Shown here one piece after another: positions 24,436 to 32,234 of a DNA stretch of 39,682 bases; positions within the stretch are counted from its first letter, which is position 1; every line of letters begins with the position of its first letter. Source of the DNA: JACCYX01 sp964610045 (lineage in GTDB: Bacteria; Chloroflexota; Chloroflexia; Thermomicrobiales; UBA6265); the NCBI GenBank assembly GCA_964610045.1, contig CAZSUN010000026.1, forward strand, positions 1 through 39,682. The letters are read 5' to 3'. Position numbers and translations under genes: made by a program. The notes under the pieces were generated by a model. The model made no database searches. It was given only the letters and a program-made list of their open reading frames with translations, and was not told the DNA's origin.

Positions 24436-25200
24436 TTACTCGACATCGGTTAACAGATCCCGCAGCCACCAACCGGCAACCTGGGCCGCAGTGGCGATCC
24501 AGGTGTCTCCCGTCGCGATCACCTCATCCAGGAACCGGGTGACGAGACTGAGATGGCCTGGCCGGCCGCTGACATGCGGGTGCAGGACGATTGTCATCAG
24601 ACCGCCTTGCGTCCTGACATCGGCGAGGGCCAGCGACCAGGCCTCGAGCATCGACGACGGCGGTAGGGGCCGGTCCGGCGGGAGCCAGGTTCGGTCCATC
24701 CAGTACGGTGACACCGGGACGATGATCGATGGCGAGAGGTCGTCCAGGGTTGCCGGGAGCGGCCAGTCGCCGCCCAGCCCGGTCACTCGCCACCGGAACT
24801 GGCTGGAAGTGCTCGGTGGGTTAGCCGCGGCGCCATTTGTGTGCCGGGAGACACCGAGCGACTCGACCATCCCGATCACCGGACCGTCCCTGACCAGAGT
24901 GAGCGAGGCGTCGACGCCTTCAGCGGTGTCCGTCCCGGACGCGAGGGCGAGTTCGTGCCCGGCCTCGACCGCACTGCGCGCCAACTGCGGGAACACACTG
25001 AGCGCCGGCGGCGTCCACGCCGTCGTCGCCGGAATGTCCAGGTCGGCGAACGCGGTCAGGAGATGCTGGAGTCCCGAGGCGGCGTAGTCGATACCTGGGT
25101 CTGACTCGGTCGTGGCGTCATCGCCCAGGGGCGAGTCAACCACAACGAGGACGATCAGGGCAGCCCTGAATTGGGCTGGCCAGGTAGATTCGGGTTTCAT
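24436..25200 (-). CDS. Polysaccharide-deacetylase-like protein with degenerate metal site
   Basis: 254 aa from the ATG at 25200. The NodB-like fold is suggested by RAALIVLVVVDSPLGDD (12-28), LDIPATTAWTPPAL (54-67), AGHELALAS (80-88) and VLHPHVSGRPGHLSLVTRFLDEV near the end. In active family members the first region carries an Asp pair and the GHE region is followed by H-x3-H; here that His pair is absent (GHELALASGTD). It is therefore probably inactive as a classic deacetylase or uses other residues. The start is uncertain because no strong ribosome binding site is seen and the frame extends to TTG 25278. Confidence 0.75.
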   Translation of the reverse strand: MKPESTWPAQFRAALIVLVVVDSPLGDDATTESDPGIDYAASGLQHLLTAFADLDIPATTAWTPPALSVFPQLARSAVEAGHELALASGTDTAEGVDASLTLVRDGPVIGMVESLGVSRHTNGAAANPPSTSSQFRWRVTGLGGDWPLPATLDDLSPSIIVPVSPYWMDRTWLPPDRPLPPSSMLEAWSLALADVRTQGGLMTIVLHPHVSGRPGHLSLVTRFLDEVIATGDTWIATAAQVAGWWLRDLLTDVE

Positions 25201-25258
25201 GAGGCCAGGTGGTGGAACCGACAATGGTGCGTGTCTCTTTCCAGTAACCTCGAAGCGA

Positions 25259-26464
25259 TCAGGCGCTGGCCTGCGCAATTGCCTGGGTGAGGTCGCCGAC
25301 GATGTCGTCGATGTATTCGATCCCGAGAGACACCCGGATCAGGCTGTCGTGGATCCCGATCACCTCACGTTCTTCCGGCGTGATCGTACGATGGGATGTC
25401 GTGGCCGGGTGGAGGACCATCGTGTGAACATCGCCAAGGGTCGTGGCCGGCAGGATCATCGTCAAGGCGTCCTGAAGCCTGAACGCGGACTCCTGCGTGC
25501 CGCCACGAAGCTCAAAGGCCAGCATCGTTCCTCGGAGATTGTCGCGGAACTGGCCCACCGGCAGCGGGCTGTCGAGACCCGGATAGTGCACGCGCTCCAC
25601 CCGCGGGTTGCGGCACAGTTCGGCCGCCAGTGCAGCGGCGTTCTCACACTGCCGGCGTACTCGCAGGTCGAGTGTGCGCATACCTCGCAACACCAACCAG
25701 GCGTCGAACGGTGACGCCACTCCTCCGACGAATTTCCGGGTATCCCGCAGGCGCTCTGCAAGGTTGGCGGTCGTTGCGACCACACCCGAGGTCGTATCGC
25801 CATGTCCGCCCAGATGTTTGGTGCCGGAATAGACGATGACATCTGCGCCGAGGTCGCCTCCACGGATGACGACAGGGGTCGCGAACGTGTTGTCGAGCAC
25901 AAAGACCGCGCCGGCGCGGTGACTCGCCTCGGCGATCACCCGGACATCAGCGACCCTGATCAATGGATTCGAAACTGCCTCCGCGATCACGAGCGCAGGC
26001 CGCACCTCGTCAATGACGGAGGCGAAGCCTGCAGGATCGGTAGCGTCGGCAAAGATCGTTTCGATGCCCAGTCCGGCGAAGTGCGACCTCAGAATGGCGT
26101 AGGTGGCGCCGTAGATATCGCGCGAGGCAACGATGCGGGAACCTCCGGTCGCCAGTGCCGCCACGATTCCGTGAATCGCCGCCATCCCGGATCCGTAAGC
26201 GACGCCGTCTTCCATGCCGTCGATCGCTGCGATGGCGTCTTCCAGTGCCTTGACGGTAGGATTCGCCATTCTTGAATAGACATAGCCAGGTTGTTGGCCG
26301 ATGAACACCTCATCCAGATCCGTGCTGTTCGGGTAGGTATAAGCGGTGGCCATGTGGAGTGGGGGGGCGGTCGGCTCCGCCTGGCCGATATCAACCGTCC
26401 GCCCAGCATGCACGTCCCGCGATTCGGGGTGCATGGCATCGAGGATGTGGCGGGGGATCGTCAT
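25259..26464 (-). CDS. Cys/Met metabolism PLP-dependent enzyme (cystathionine gamma-synthase / gamma-lyase type)
   Basis: 401 aa, fold-type I PLP enzyme. Family marks: TYPNSTDLDEVF, YVYSRMANPTVKALEDAIA (61-79), YGSGMAAIHG, FVLDNTFATP (188-196) and the PLP lysine K216 in YSGTKHLGGHGD. The C-terminal PATTSHRTITPEER and LIRVSLGIEYIDDIVGDLTQA complete it. Members are cystathionine gamma-synthases, gamma-lyases, O-acetylhomoserine sulfhydrylases or methionine gamma-lyases; residues seen do not decide between them. The ATG at 26464 has GAGGAA upstream. It opens the five-gene minus-strand run. Confidence 0.93.
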   Translation of the reverse strand: MTIPRHILDAMHPESRDVHAGRTVDIGQAEPTAPPLHMATAYTYPNSTDLDEVFIGQQPGYVYSRMANPTVKALEDAIAAIDGMEDGVAYGSGMAAIHGIVAALATGGSRIVASRDIYGATYAILRSHFAGLGIETIFADATDPAGFASVIDEVRPALVIAEAVSNPLIRVADVRVIAEASHRAGAVFVLDNTFATPVVIRGGDLGADVIVYSGTKHLGGHGDTTSGVVATTANLAERLRDTRKFVGGVASPFDAWLVLRGMRTLDLRVRRQCENAAALAAELCRNPRVERVHYPGLDSPLPVGQFRDNLRGTMLAFELRGGTQESAFRLQDALTMILPATTLGDVHTMVLHPATTSHRTITPEEREVIGIHDSLIRVSLGIEYIDDIVGDLTQAIAQASA

Positions 26465-26641
26465 TCGGAGGTTCCTCGCGAGGTTGAGGTTCACGCCATG
26501 TGCCTGCTGGGAGTCTATGTGCCGTCCACTGCCTCGTCAAACGGTCCTGGTTTGACATGCCGGCGGCGCTCCACCTACGGTGTACGTAGTTGACGAACGG
26601 CGCAGCCGGGTGTGGCTTCGCGTATCCGAGGATTGTGGTTA

Positions 26642-28363
26642 ATGCCGTACAAACAGGGAATGTGGGTTGCTGGGTCAAGTGAATATCGGCCCGACAGGTA
26701 TTACCGGCATGCCGATCTGGGGGCCCTGCTACAGCGATGGGCACGCGAGCATCCCGATCTCATGTCGATCGACGTCATCGGCAGGAGCTACGAAGGCCGG
26801 GAATTGTGGGCGGTAACGATCACCGACTCCGCCACCGGCGCACACGATACCAAGCCAGCGTATTTCGTCGATGCCAACATCCACGCCGGGGAAGTGACGG
26901 GTGTAGCGTCTGTACTCTGGCTCATCAATCACCTCCTGGACAACGCCGCGACTGATCTCACCGTCCAACGGATTCTTGCCGAAACCACGACCTACATCAT
27001 TCCGGCCGTGAACGTCGATGCGATGGATCACATGCTGAATGGCGACGCCAGTCGTGTTCGCTCGTCCATGCGGCCGTTTCCCGAGCAGGACCAGCAGGAT
27101 GGATTGGTACGTCGCGACATCGACGGCGATGGCCTCGTCGCCACCATGCGGTTGCAGGATCCGACAGGCCCGTGGAAGGTCTCGGAGCGAGATCCACGCC
27201 TGATGGTGCAGCGCGGTCCGGATGAGTTCGGCGGCACGTACTACTACCTGTTGCCGGAGGGGGATATCCAGAACTGGGACGGTGGCATGGTGCGTTTGGC
27301 CCCGGACCTGTTCGGGCTCGATGTCAACCGGAACTTCCCTGCAAACTGGGCTCCACGTTGGGACCAACCCGGAGCTGGTGAATACCCGCTGTCCGAACCG
27401 GAAACACGCGCCCTCGCCGAGTTCCTCGTGGCGCATCCCAACATCCACGGCTCACAGCATTTCCATACGCAATCCGGAGCGATCCTGCGGCCCTCATCCC
27501 ACATTCCCGACCTCGACCTGCCGAAGTTCGATGTCGCGACCTACAAGGCAATCGGCAGGATGGGCGAGGAAGAGACCGGCTACCCCTGCATCTCGATCTA
27601 CCATGACTTCGCCTACGACAAGAAGAAGCCGACCTACGGCACGGTACTCGACTGGGTCTACGAGCAGTTAGGCGCCTATCCGTTCGCGACCGAACTCTGG
27701 AGCCTGCCCAAACACGCGGGGGTCGAGGTCAAGGATTTCATCGAGTTCTTCCGGGATCGGCCCGAAGACGTCGACCTCGCCATGCTCAAGGTGCTCGACG
27801 AGCAATTCGACGGCTACGGCTTCAAGGAGTGGACGCCGTTTGACCATCCGCAACTCGGTTCCGTGGAGATCGGTGGTTGGGACTACCAGTTCGCCTGGCA
27901 GAATCCTCCCGGTCCGTTGCTTGAGCAGGTGACATCGGCCAATGCCCGCTTCGTGCTGCGGGCAATGCAGACCGCCCCGCGGATCGTCATCTCGTCGCAT
28001 GAGGTCGAGCGACTGTCGGAAGGACTCTACCGAATTTCCGTGATTGTCCAAAACACCGGATTCCTCCCCACCTGGATTTCGGAGGCTGCCCGCAAGACCG
28101 CTGTCGCCAAACCGGTGAAGGCCAAACTAGAAACCACTGGCGTGTTCGTTACCGGCAAGACCGAAGTTGAGTTGGGGCATCTCGATGGGCGCGCCAACCA
28201 GTACGAGTCACCCTCCTTCTATACCGCCTATCCAATCCAGTCACGCGCGAAGGCCGAGTGGGTCGTGCGCCAGGACGGTGGCAGCGTGACGGTTGTCGTC
28301 AGCAGCAACAAGGCAGGCACGGTGAGTCTCACGCTCGATCTGGATGGTTCCGGTGGAGCGTAA
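26642..28363 (+). CDS. M14 zinc carboxypeptidase
   Basis: 573 aa metallocarboxypeptidase. Zinc ligands H81 and E84 are in NIHAGEVTG, the third His in HGSQHFHTQSG (H273 or H275), substrate Arg in DVNRNFP (227-233) and the catalytic Glu in FATELWSLP (E351). After the catalytic domain (about 18-370) comes a beta-rich C-terminal part (about 430-570). No signal peptide is seen, so it may act inside the cell on short peptides. The ATG at 26642 is preceded by GAGG at ten bases; upstream GTG and downstream ATG (MWVAGS) are alternatives. It is transcribed away from the PLP enzyme. Confidence 0.92.
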   Translation: MPYKQGMWVAGSSEYRPDRYYRHADLGALLQRWAREHPDLMSIDVIGRSYEGRELWAVTITDSATGAHDTKPAYFVDANIHAGEVTGVASVLWLINHLLDNAATDLTVQRILAETTTYIIPAVNVDAMDHMLNGDASRVRSSMRPFPEQDQQDGLVRRDIDGDGLVATMRLQDPTGPWKVSERDPRLMVQRGPDEFGGTYYYLLPEGDIQNWDGGMVRLAPDLFGLDVNRNFPANWAPRWDQPGAGEYPLSEPETRALAEFLVAHPNIHGSQHFHTQSGAILRPSSHIPDLDLPKFDVATYKAIGRMGEEETGYPCISIYHDFAYDKKKPTYGTVLDWVYEQLGAYPFATELWSLPKHAGVEVKDFIEFFRDRPEDVDLAMLKVLDEQFDGYGFKEWTPFDHPQLGSVEIGGWDYQFAWQNPPGPLLEQVTSANARFVLRAMQTAPRIVISSHEVERLSEGLYRISVIVQNTGFLPTWISEAARKTAVAKPVKAKLETTGVFVTGKTEVELGHLDGRANQYESPSFYTAYPIQSRAKAEWVVRQDGGSVTVVVSSNKAGTVSLTLDLDGSGGA

Positions 28364-29255
28364 GTTCGGAAGTGCGCGGGAAGAACAGTTCCTCGGCGCC
28401 TTATTGGGATTTGCGATCGGAGAAGCCCTCGGGAGGGAGATGGAGGGGCTCATCGATTGGGAAAGAGGCCTGGCGTCATCGCGCCCGGGTGTTTATTCGA
28501 TCATCCAACATCCCGATGGGTCCGAGGCGATCGGCTATGTCTCCAGCCTGACGGACTTCATGCTCGCGATCGTGGAATCGGTTACCACCAACGGTGGGAT
28601 GATCGAACCGGAAAACATCAACGCGAGATTAGCCTATACCATTCGTGGTGAACATCGCAGCACGATTTCAGCGGCGATTGTCGAGGGTATCGAGTTGGCG
28701 GGCACGTTGGACGGCCTCGTACCTGAGACTTACGCGCCGAAGACCGAACTCGCGGCGGCTTTGCGCGGTGTTCCGGTCGGCCTCCTGCACGCCGTTGGTG
28801 GCTTTGACCTCGCAAGCATGGCTGTCGATGCGTCGCTGGTGGCGCGGTTGAGCCATGGTTCACCGGAGCAGGCGCAGTCGGCGAAACTGGTTGCCTCGAT
28901 CGTCCAGCTGGCGGCGCGGACGCGGGCGGTCCCTCAGTACGACGCATATCCCGATGTGCCCGATCCCGATTCGGTGCTTCACGTTCTCGGTTCGATCGAA
29001 GATGAAACATCCTTCGACGCCGGATTGGCGCAGGTCGTGCTCGGCGAATGGTCCAGGCCCGCGGATTGTGCTCTCGCCGGTGCCATCCTCGGTGCGGCGT
29101 TTGGTGTGAGCCAGATTCCGCAGTACCTCATTGATGGACTCGATGCGCGTATCTACCTCTCTCTGGCTGCGCCCTGGTTCTTCCGGGCTGCACAACGGCG
29201 GGCGGGTACGGTGATTGACCTGCGCTTCCTCGGTCCGGATTCTGGCTCGAAGTGA
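28344..29255 (+). CDS. Degenerate ADP-ribosylglycohydrolase-like protein
   Basis: 303 aa with the overall alpha-helical layout of the DraG/ARH family: GALLGFAIGEALGREMEG (17-34), YVSSLTDFMLAIVES, a central helical core and SRPADCALAGAILGAAFGVSQIP. The last should be the metal motif G-D-T-D-T followed by the AGAxxGA helix, but the two Asp residues are missing; the first motif has Glu where GDA is usual. Removal of ADP-ribose by the classical mechanism is therefore doubtful. The start overlaps the M14 stop by 20 bp, so the two are probably co-transcribed and their roles linked. Confidence 0.75.
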   Translation: MVPVERKFGSAREEQFLGALLGFAIGEALGREMEGLIDWERGLASSRPGVYSIIQHPDGSEAIGYVSSLTDFMLAIVESVTTNGGMIEPENINARLAYTIRGEHRSTISAAIVEGIELAGTLDGLVPETYAPKTELAAALRGVPVGLLHAVGGFDLASMAVDASLVARLSHGSPEQAQSAKLVASIVQLAARTRAVPQYDAYPDVPDPDSVLHVLGSIEDETSFDAGLAQVVLGEWSRPADCALAGAILGAAFGVSQIPQYLIDGLDARIYLSLAAPWFFRAAQRRAGTVIDLRFLGPDSGSK

Positions 29256-29285
29256 AACCGAATCTGGCTGAACGGTGTGGAATTT

Positions 29286-29314
29286 GCTGGTAGCGGAGCG
29301 TGTCTCCGCCCAGC
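29286..29314. repeat. GTAG-type intergenic hairpin (copy 3)
   Basis: GCTGG and CCAGC enclose TAGCGGAG, loop CGTGT, CTCCGC. It lies 31 bp after the ADP-ribosylglycohydrolase-like gene and shares the GTAG-stem-CGTGT-stem plan with the copies at 4116, 10971 and 30813. Confidence 0.5.
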
Positions 29315-29424
29315 TCAGGCAGAAACGAGCATTGCCCTTACCAAGCCTGTGAACGCATGTTCACCCGGAGTCGGTAAGATACGCGGGACCATCCCCCGTG
29401 TGACGTGATCGCGGGTCAGGCAGC

Positions 29425-29471
29425 AACAGCGACCCTGGCACTCTCACACTGAGAGTGCCAGGGTCGCTGTT
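29425..29471 (+). promoter_or_regulatory. CIRCE-type HrcA operator within an extended palindrome, upstream of dnaJ
   Basis: The inner part GCACTC-N9-GAGTGC (29438-29443 and 29453-29458) matches the core of CIRCE (TTAGCACTC-N9-GAGTGCTAA), bound by the heat-shock repressor HrcA. The arms continue to a perfect 21-bp stem with a 5-nt loop, far longer than CIRCE. It ends 110 bp before the dnaJ ATG. Regulation by HrcA is inferred from spacing, core and the target gene. Confidence 0.75.
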
Positions 29472-29581
29472 CTCCCGGTCATTCGCCGTCTATACTGGTA
29501 GGTGGTGATCCGGTTCTCCGGACTGATGCTTCAATTGCACTGCTCCCTGGCAGTGACGCGATTGGCCGTGTACGAGTGACC

Positions 29582-30715
29582 ATGACTGACAAACGCGACT
29601 ACTACGAGGTCCTTGGCGTCTCCCGGACGGCGACCGAGGCAGAGATAAAGCGCGCCTATCGCACGATGGCACGCAAGTACCATCCGGATGTCAACAAGGA
29701 ACCCGGCGCGGAGGACAGTTTCAAGGAGGTGAACGAGGCGCACGAGGTGCTCTCGAACGCCGATCGGCGTGCGGCGTATGATCGGTTCGGTCACGCCGGC
29801 GTCAACGGCGCCGGGGGCACTGGCGGGGATCCGTTCGGGTTTGGCGGCTCGCCATTCTCGGATATCTTCGAAACCTTCTTCGGTGGCGCCAACCAGTCGC
29901 GCCGGAATGCTGCGCCGCCACGCGGTGGCGACATTCAGGTGACGGTCGACGTGGAATTCGAGGAGGCCGCTTTCGGGGCCTCCAAACTCGTCGAAGTCGA
30001 CCGACTCGAAACGTGCGAAAGCTGCCGCGGTACCCGGATGCAGGATGGCGCGACCCCACCGCAGTGTTCCGCCTGCGGTGGCTCCGGCGAGGTCCGGCGC
30101 GTCCAGCAGACGATTCTGGGCCAGTTCATGACATCCGGACCGTGCCCCACCTGCCACGGTGAAGGCGTGGTCATCACCCAACCGTGCGATCAATGCCGGG
30201 GCCGGGGCCGTACCCGTCACTACCGGAACATCGAGGTCACGATACCGGCGGGAATCGATGATGGCGCGACGTTGCGCCTGACCGGCCAGGGCGAGGATGG
30301 CCCCGTGGGGGGGCAGTCAGGCAACCTCTACGTCAAGGTCAGGGTGAAGCCTCACAAGGTCTTCGAACGTCACGGCAAGACCATCAACAGCCAGGTTGGC
30401 ATCAACATCGCCCAGGCTGCCCTTGGCGACGAGGTCGAGATCGACACCCTCGACGGACCGGTCGTGTTCCGGATTCCGGGCGGCACGCAGACGGGCCAGC
30501 AATTCCGGCTGCGAGGACGTGGCGTACCGGATCTGCGAGGCAGCGATCGCGGCGACCAGTTGGTCACCGTGCATGTGGTGGTGCCGAAGAAACTGACCGA
30601 CGATCAGCGCCGGTTGTTCGAGGAACTTGCGGCCAGCCTCGGCAAGGACGTGACCCAACATCCGCACAGCAAGGGATTGTTCGATCGTGTCAAGGACGCG
30701 ATCCTGGGCAACTGA
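29582..30715 (+). CDS. dnaJ: Chaperone protein DnaJ
   Basis: DnaK co-chaperone, 377 aa. The J-domain occupies 1-70 with HPD at 34-36 (KYHPDVN), followed by a Gly/Phe-rich linker (GGTGGDPFGFGGSPF) and four zinc-finger repeats: CESCRGTR, CSACGGSGEV, CPTCHGEGVV and CDQCRGRGR. Two C-terminal beta domains end with ELAASLGKDV. The first repeat has Arg where the final Gly is usual. The ATG at 29582 lacks a strong ribosome binding site; GTG 29576 is two codons earlier. dnaK, grpE and hrcA are not adjacent, so this dnaJ is separate from that operon or a second copy. Confidence 0.96.
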   Translation: MTDKRDYYEVLGVSRTATEAEIKRAYRTMARKYHPDVNKEPGAEDSFKEVNEAHEVLSNADRRAAYDRFGHAGVNGAGGTGGDPFGFGGSPFSDIFETFFGGANQSRRNAAPPRGGDIQVTVDVEFEEAAFGASKLVEVDRLETCESCRGTRMQDGATPPQCSACGGSGEVRRVQQTILGQFMTSGPCPTCHGEGVVITQPCDQCRGRGRTRHYRNIEVTIPAGIDDGATLRLTGQGEDGPVGGQSGNLYVKVRVKPHKVFERHGKTINSQVGINIAQAALGDEVEIDTLDGPVVFRIPGGTQTGQQFRLRGRGVPDLRGSDRGDQLVTVHVVVPKKLTDDQRRLFEELAASLGKDVTQHPHSKGLFDRVKDAILGN

Positions 30716-30812
30716 CGATCGGTCAGTGCGGATAGCCATCTCGTATCAGGTAGGGGCCGATCGGCCTGAGCGTTAGCGAAGGTCTGTCGGCCCGTCACTC
30801 GTTCGCTCGTTT

Positions 30813-30846
30813 GTAGGGACCGCCCAGCGAGCGTGTGGCGGTCCTT
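30813..30846 (+). terminator. Hairpin downstream of dnaJ, GTAG-type repeat (copy 4)
   Basis: GGACCGCC (30817-30824) pairs with GGCGGTCC (30837-30844) around a 12-nt loop ending GCGTGT, followed by TT. It could end the dnaJ transcript. It begins GTAG like the other intergenic hairpins of the window. Confidence 0.5.
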
Positions 30847-30915
30847 ATCCTGCGCCGACCCGTCGCCCTGACTCCATTCCTCGCGAATTCCCTGCCAACT
30901 CGGGCAGTTCAGGCA

Positions 30916-30944
30916 TTGACGAACCGGCCACCCTGCCGCAGAAT
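30916..30944 (+). promoter_or_regulatory. Probable promoter of the FMN-riboswitch operon
   Basis: TTGACG (30916-30921), 17-bp spacer, CAGAAT (30939-30944). It sits 16 bp before the first base of riboswitch stem P1, so transcription would begin just ahead of the aptamer. Confidence 0.6.
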
Positions 30945-30960
30945 CTCATCAAATCGATAA

Positions 30961-31100
30961 GCCTTCGGGGTTTGGTGAGGTCGCCGAGTGATGGCGATCA
31001 AGTCCTGACCGGCGGTACAGCCCGCTAGCGACTGTGGGAGCACAGTCGCACGATCCGGTGAAACTCCGGAGCCGACGGTAAAGTCCGGATGGGAGAAGGC
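30961..31100 (+). promoter_or_regulatory. FMN riboswitch (RFN element)
   Basis: All conserved blocks are in order: P1 GCCTTC (30961) closing with GAAGGC (31095-31100), then CGGGG and GGTGAGG, ACCGGCGGT, AGCCCGCTAGC, a variable hairpin (GCGACTGTG/CACAGTCGC), GATCCGGTG, CTCCGGAGCCGACGGT and AAGTCCGGATGGGAGAAGG. This is the FMN-sensing leader that normally controls riboflavin synthesis or uptake genes. Downstream structures (hairpin CAACACCGG/CCGGTGTTG at about 31104-31135 and the terminator at 31150) suggest control by transcription termination. Confidence 0.95.
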
Positions 31101-31149
31101 GTTCAACACCGGTTCGTGCATGCACGCCGGTGTTGCCGCTCCATCTTTC

Positions 31150-31180
31150 CGCCCGAGGGCCTCCGGCTCCGGGCGTTTTT
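31150..31180 (+). terminator. Rho-independent terminator of the FMN riboswitch
   Basis: CGCCCG pairs with CGGGCG, with an internal GGCC/GGCT part, followed by TTTTT at 31176-31180. It lies 50 bp past the aptamer and 65 bp before the first gene, as in an off-switch expression platform. Confidence 0.85.
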
Positions 31181-31244
31181 CGTGCCCGGTTGCGTTGGAG
31201 GCGCCTGGCGGGGTGATTGGTCGGCGGCGGAGTGGCACGGGTAG

Positions 31245-32234
31245 GTGCCGCCGTCGTGGCTGTCTGCCCTGCGAGTCGCCCGCCTGGGCACGCTCGTGAT
31301 CCATGTTGCCAACCGTCTCGCATTTCTCCTGCTCACCGTCGTTGCCGCGACATCCCTCCTGTTCGTGCTGATGCATGCTTCCGGCGATCCCACCGACGGC
31401 TTCCTGGCGCCCGGCTCCGCACCGGAGATCCGCGAGGCGGCGAGGCAGCGACTTGGTCTCGACCAACCGATTGTCGAACAGTACGCGGTGTTTCTCGGTC
31501 GCGGCCTGACCGGCGACTTCGGAGATTCCTGGCGCAGTCGCCAACCCGCGCTGCAGACTGTATTGGACCGGTTGCCTGCCACCTTGCTCCTGGCGGGACT
31601 TTCTATCGTCCTCGCCACGGTGGGAGGACTGATCCTTGGTGTTGTCTCGGCTGCCGTGCAGTCCGGCACCCTGCGGCGGTTGGCGCGAGGTTTGGCCCTG
31701 GTTGGGCTCGCCATTCCTGCTTTCTGGCTGGGAACGATCGGGATCGTGGTGTTCACCGTTCGCCTTGGCTGGTTGCCGGCATCGGGAAACGACGGCTGGC
31801 GCTCGCTCGTGCTGCCGGCACTCACGCTGGCCGCCTACCCCGGCGCCCTCATCGCCCGGCTTGTCCAGACGTCTCTCATCGATGTTTCCACCAAACCGTA
31901 CCTCGTCCAGGCTCGTGCCAAGGGGTTGACGCCGGCGGCGGTGTGGATTCGTCATGCGTTGCCGAATGCCATGCTGCCGGTCGTGGGGCTTGTTGGGCTT
32001 CAGGCTGGGTTCCTGGTGGGTGGCGCGGTCGTTGTCGAGTCGGTGTTCGCCTATCCCGGTGTGGGACGACTCGCGATGCAGGCGACGGCTGATCGCGACC
32101 TGCCCGTGATCCAGGCGTTTGTCACCCTCACGATCGTGCTCGTCGCGTGTATCAACATCGCCACCGATGGCATCGCCGCCTGGATCGATCCTACCGGGAG
32201 CCAGGCTGGCGGCACGGTGATGGTCAATGGTTAG
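31245..32234 (+). CDS. ABC transporter permease, DppB type, under FMN riboswitch
   Basis: 329 aa inner-membrane permease of the peptide/nickel importer class. An N-terminal helix (about 24-44) is followed by the DppB-type linker (DPTDGFLAPGSAPEIREAAR, RLGLDQPIVEQY) and five more helices. The EAA loop is YLVQARAKGLTPAAVWIRHA, followed by LPNAMLPVV. The GTG at 31245 is chosen because GGAG lies upstream; a GTG near 31296 would also keep all helices. It is the first gene after the riboswitch terminator and overlaps the next by 8 bp. Substrate is inferred from the riboswitch to be flavin-related, not peptides. Confidence 0.9.
   Translation: MPPSWLSALRVARLGTLVIHVANRLAFLLLTVVAATSLLFVLMHASGDPTDGFLAPGSAPEIREAARQRLGLDQPIVEQYAVFLGRGLTGDFGDSWRSRQPALQTVLDRLPATLLLAGLSIVLATVGGLILGVVSAAVQSGTLRRLARGLALVGLAIPAFWLGTIGIVVFTVRLGWLPASGNDGWRSLVLPALTLAAYPGALIARLVQTSLIDVSTKPYLVQARAKGLTPAAVWIRHALPNAMLPVVGLVGLQAGFLVGGAVVVESVFAYPGVGRLAMQATADRDLPVIQAFVTLTIVLVACINIATDGIAAWIDPTGSQAGGTVMVNG

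Noticed and set aside
29321..29440. Possible SRP (4.5S) RNA because of GGTCAGGCAGCAACAGCGACC
   Set aside because: The obligatory GGAAGG/AGCAGCC apical motif is missing; the sequence is better explained as dnaJ leader with the CIRCE palindrome.
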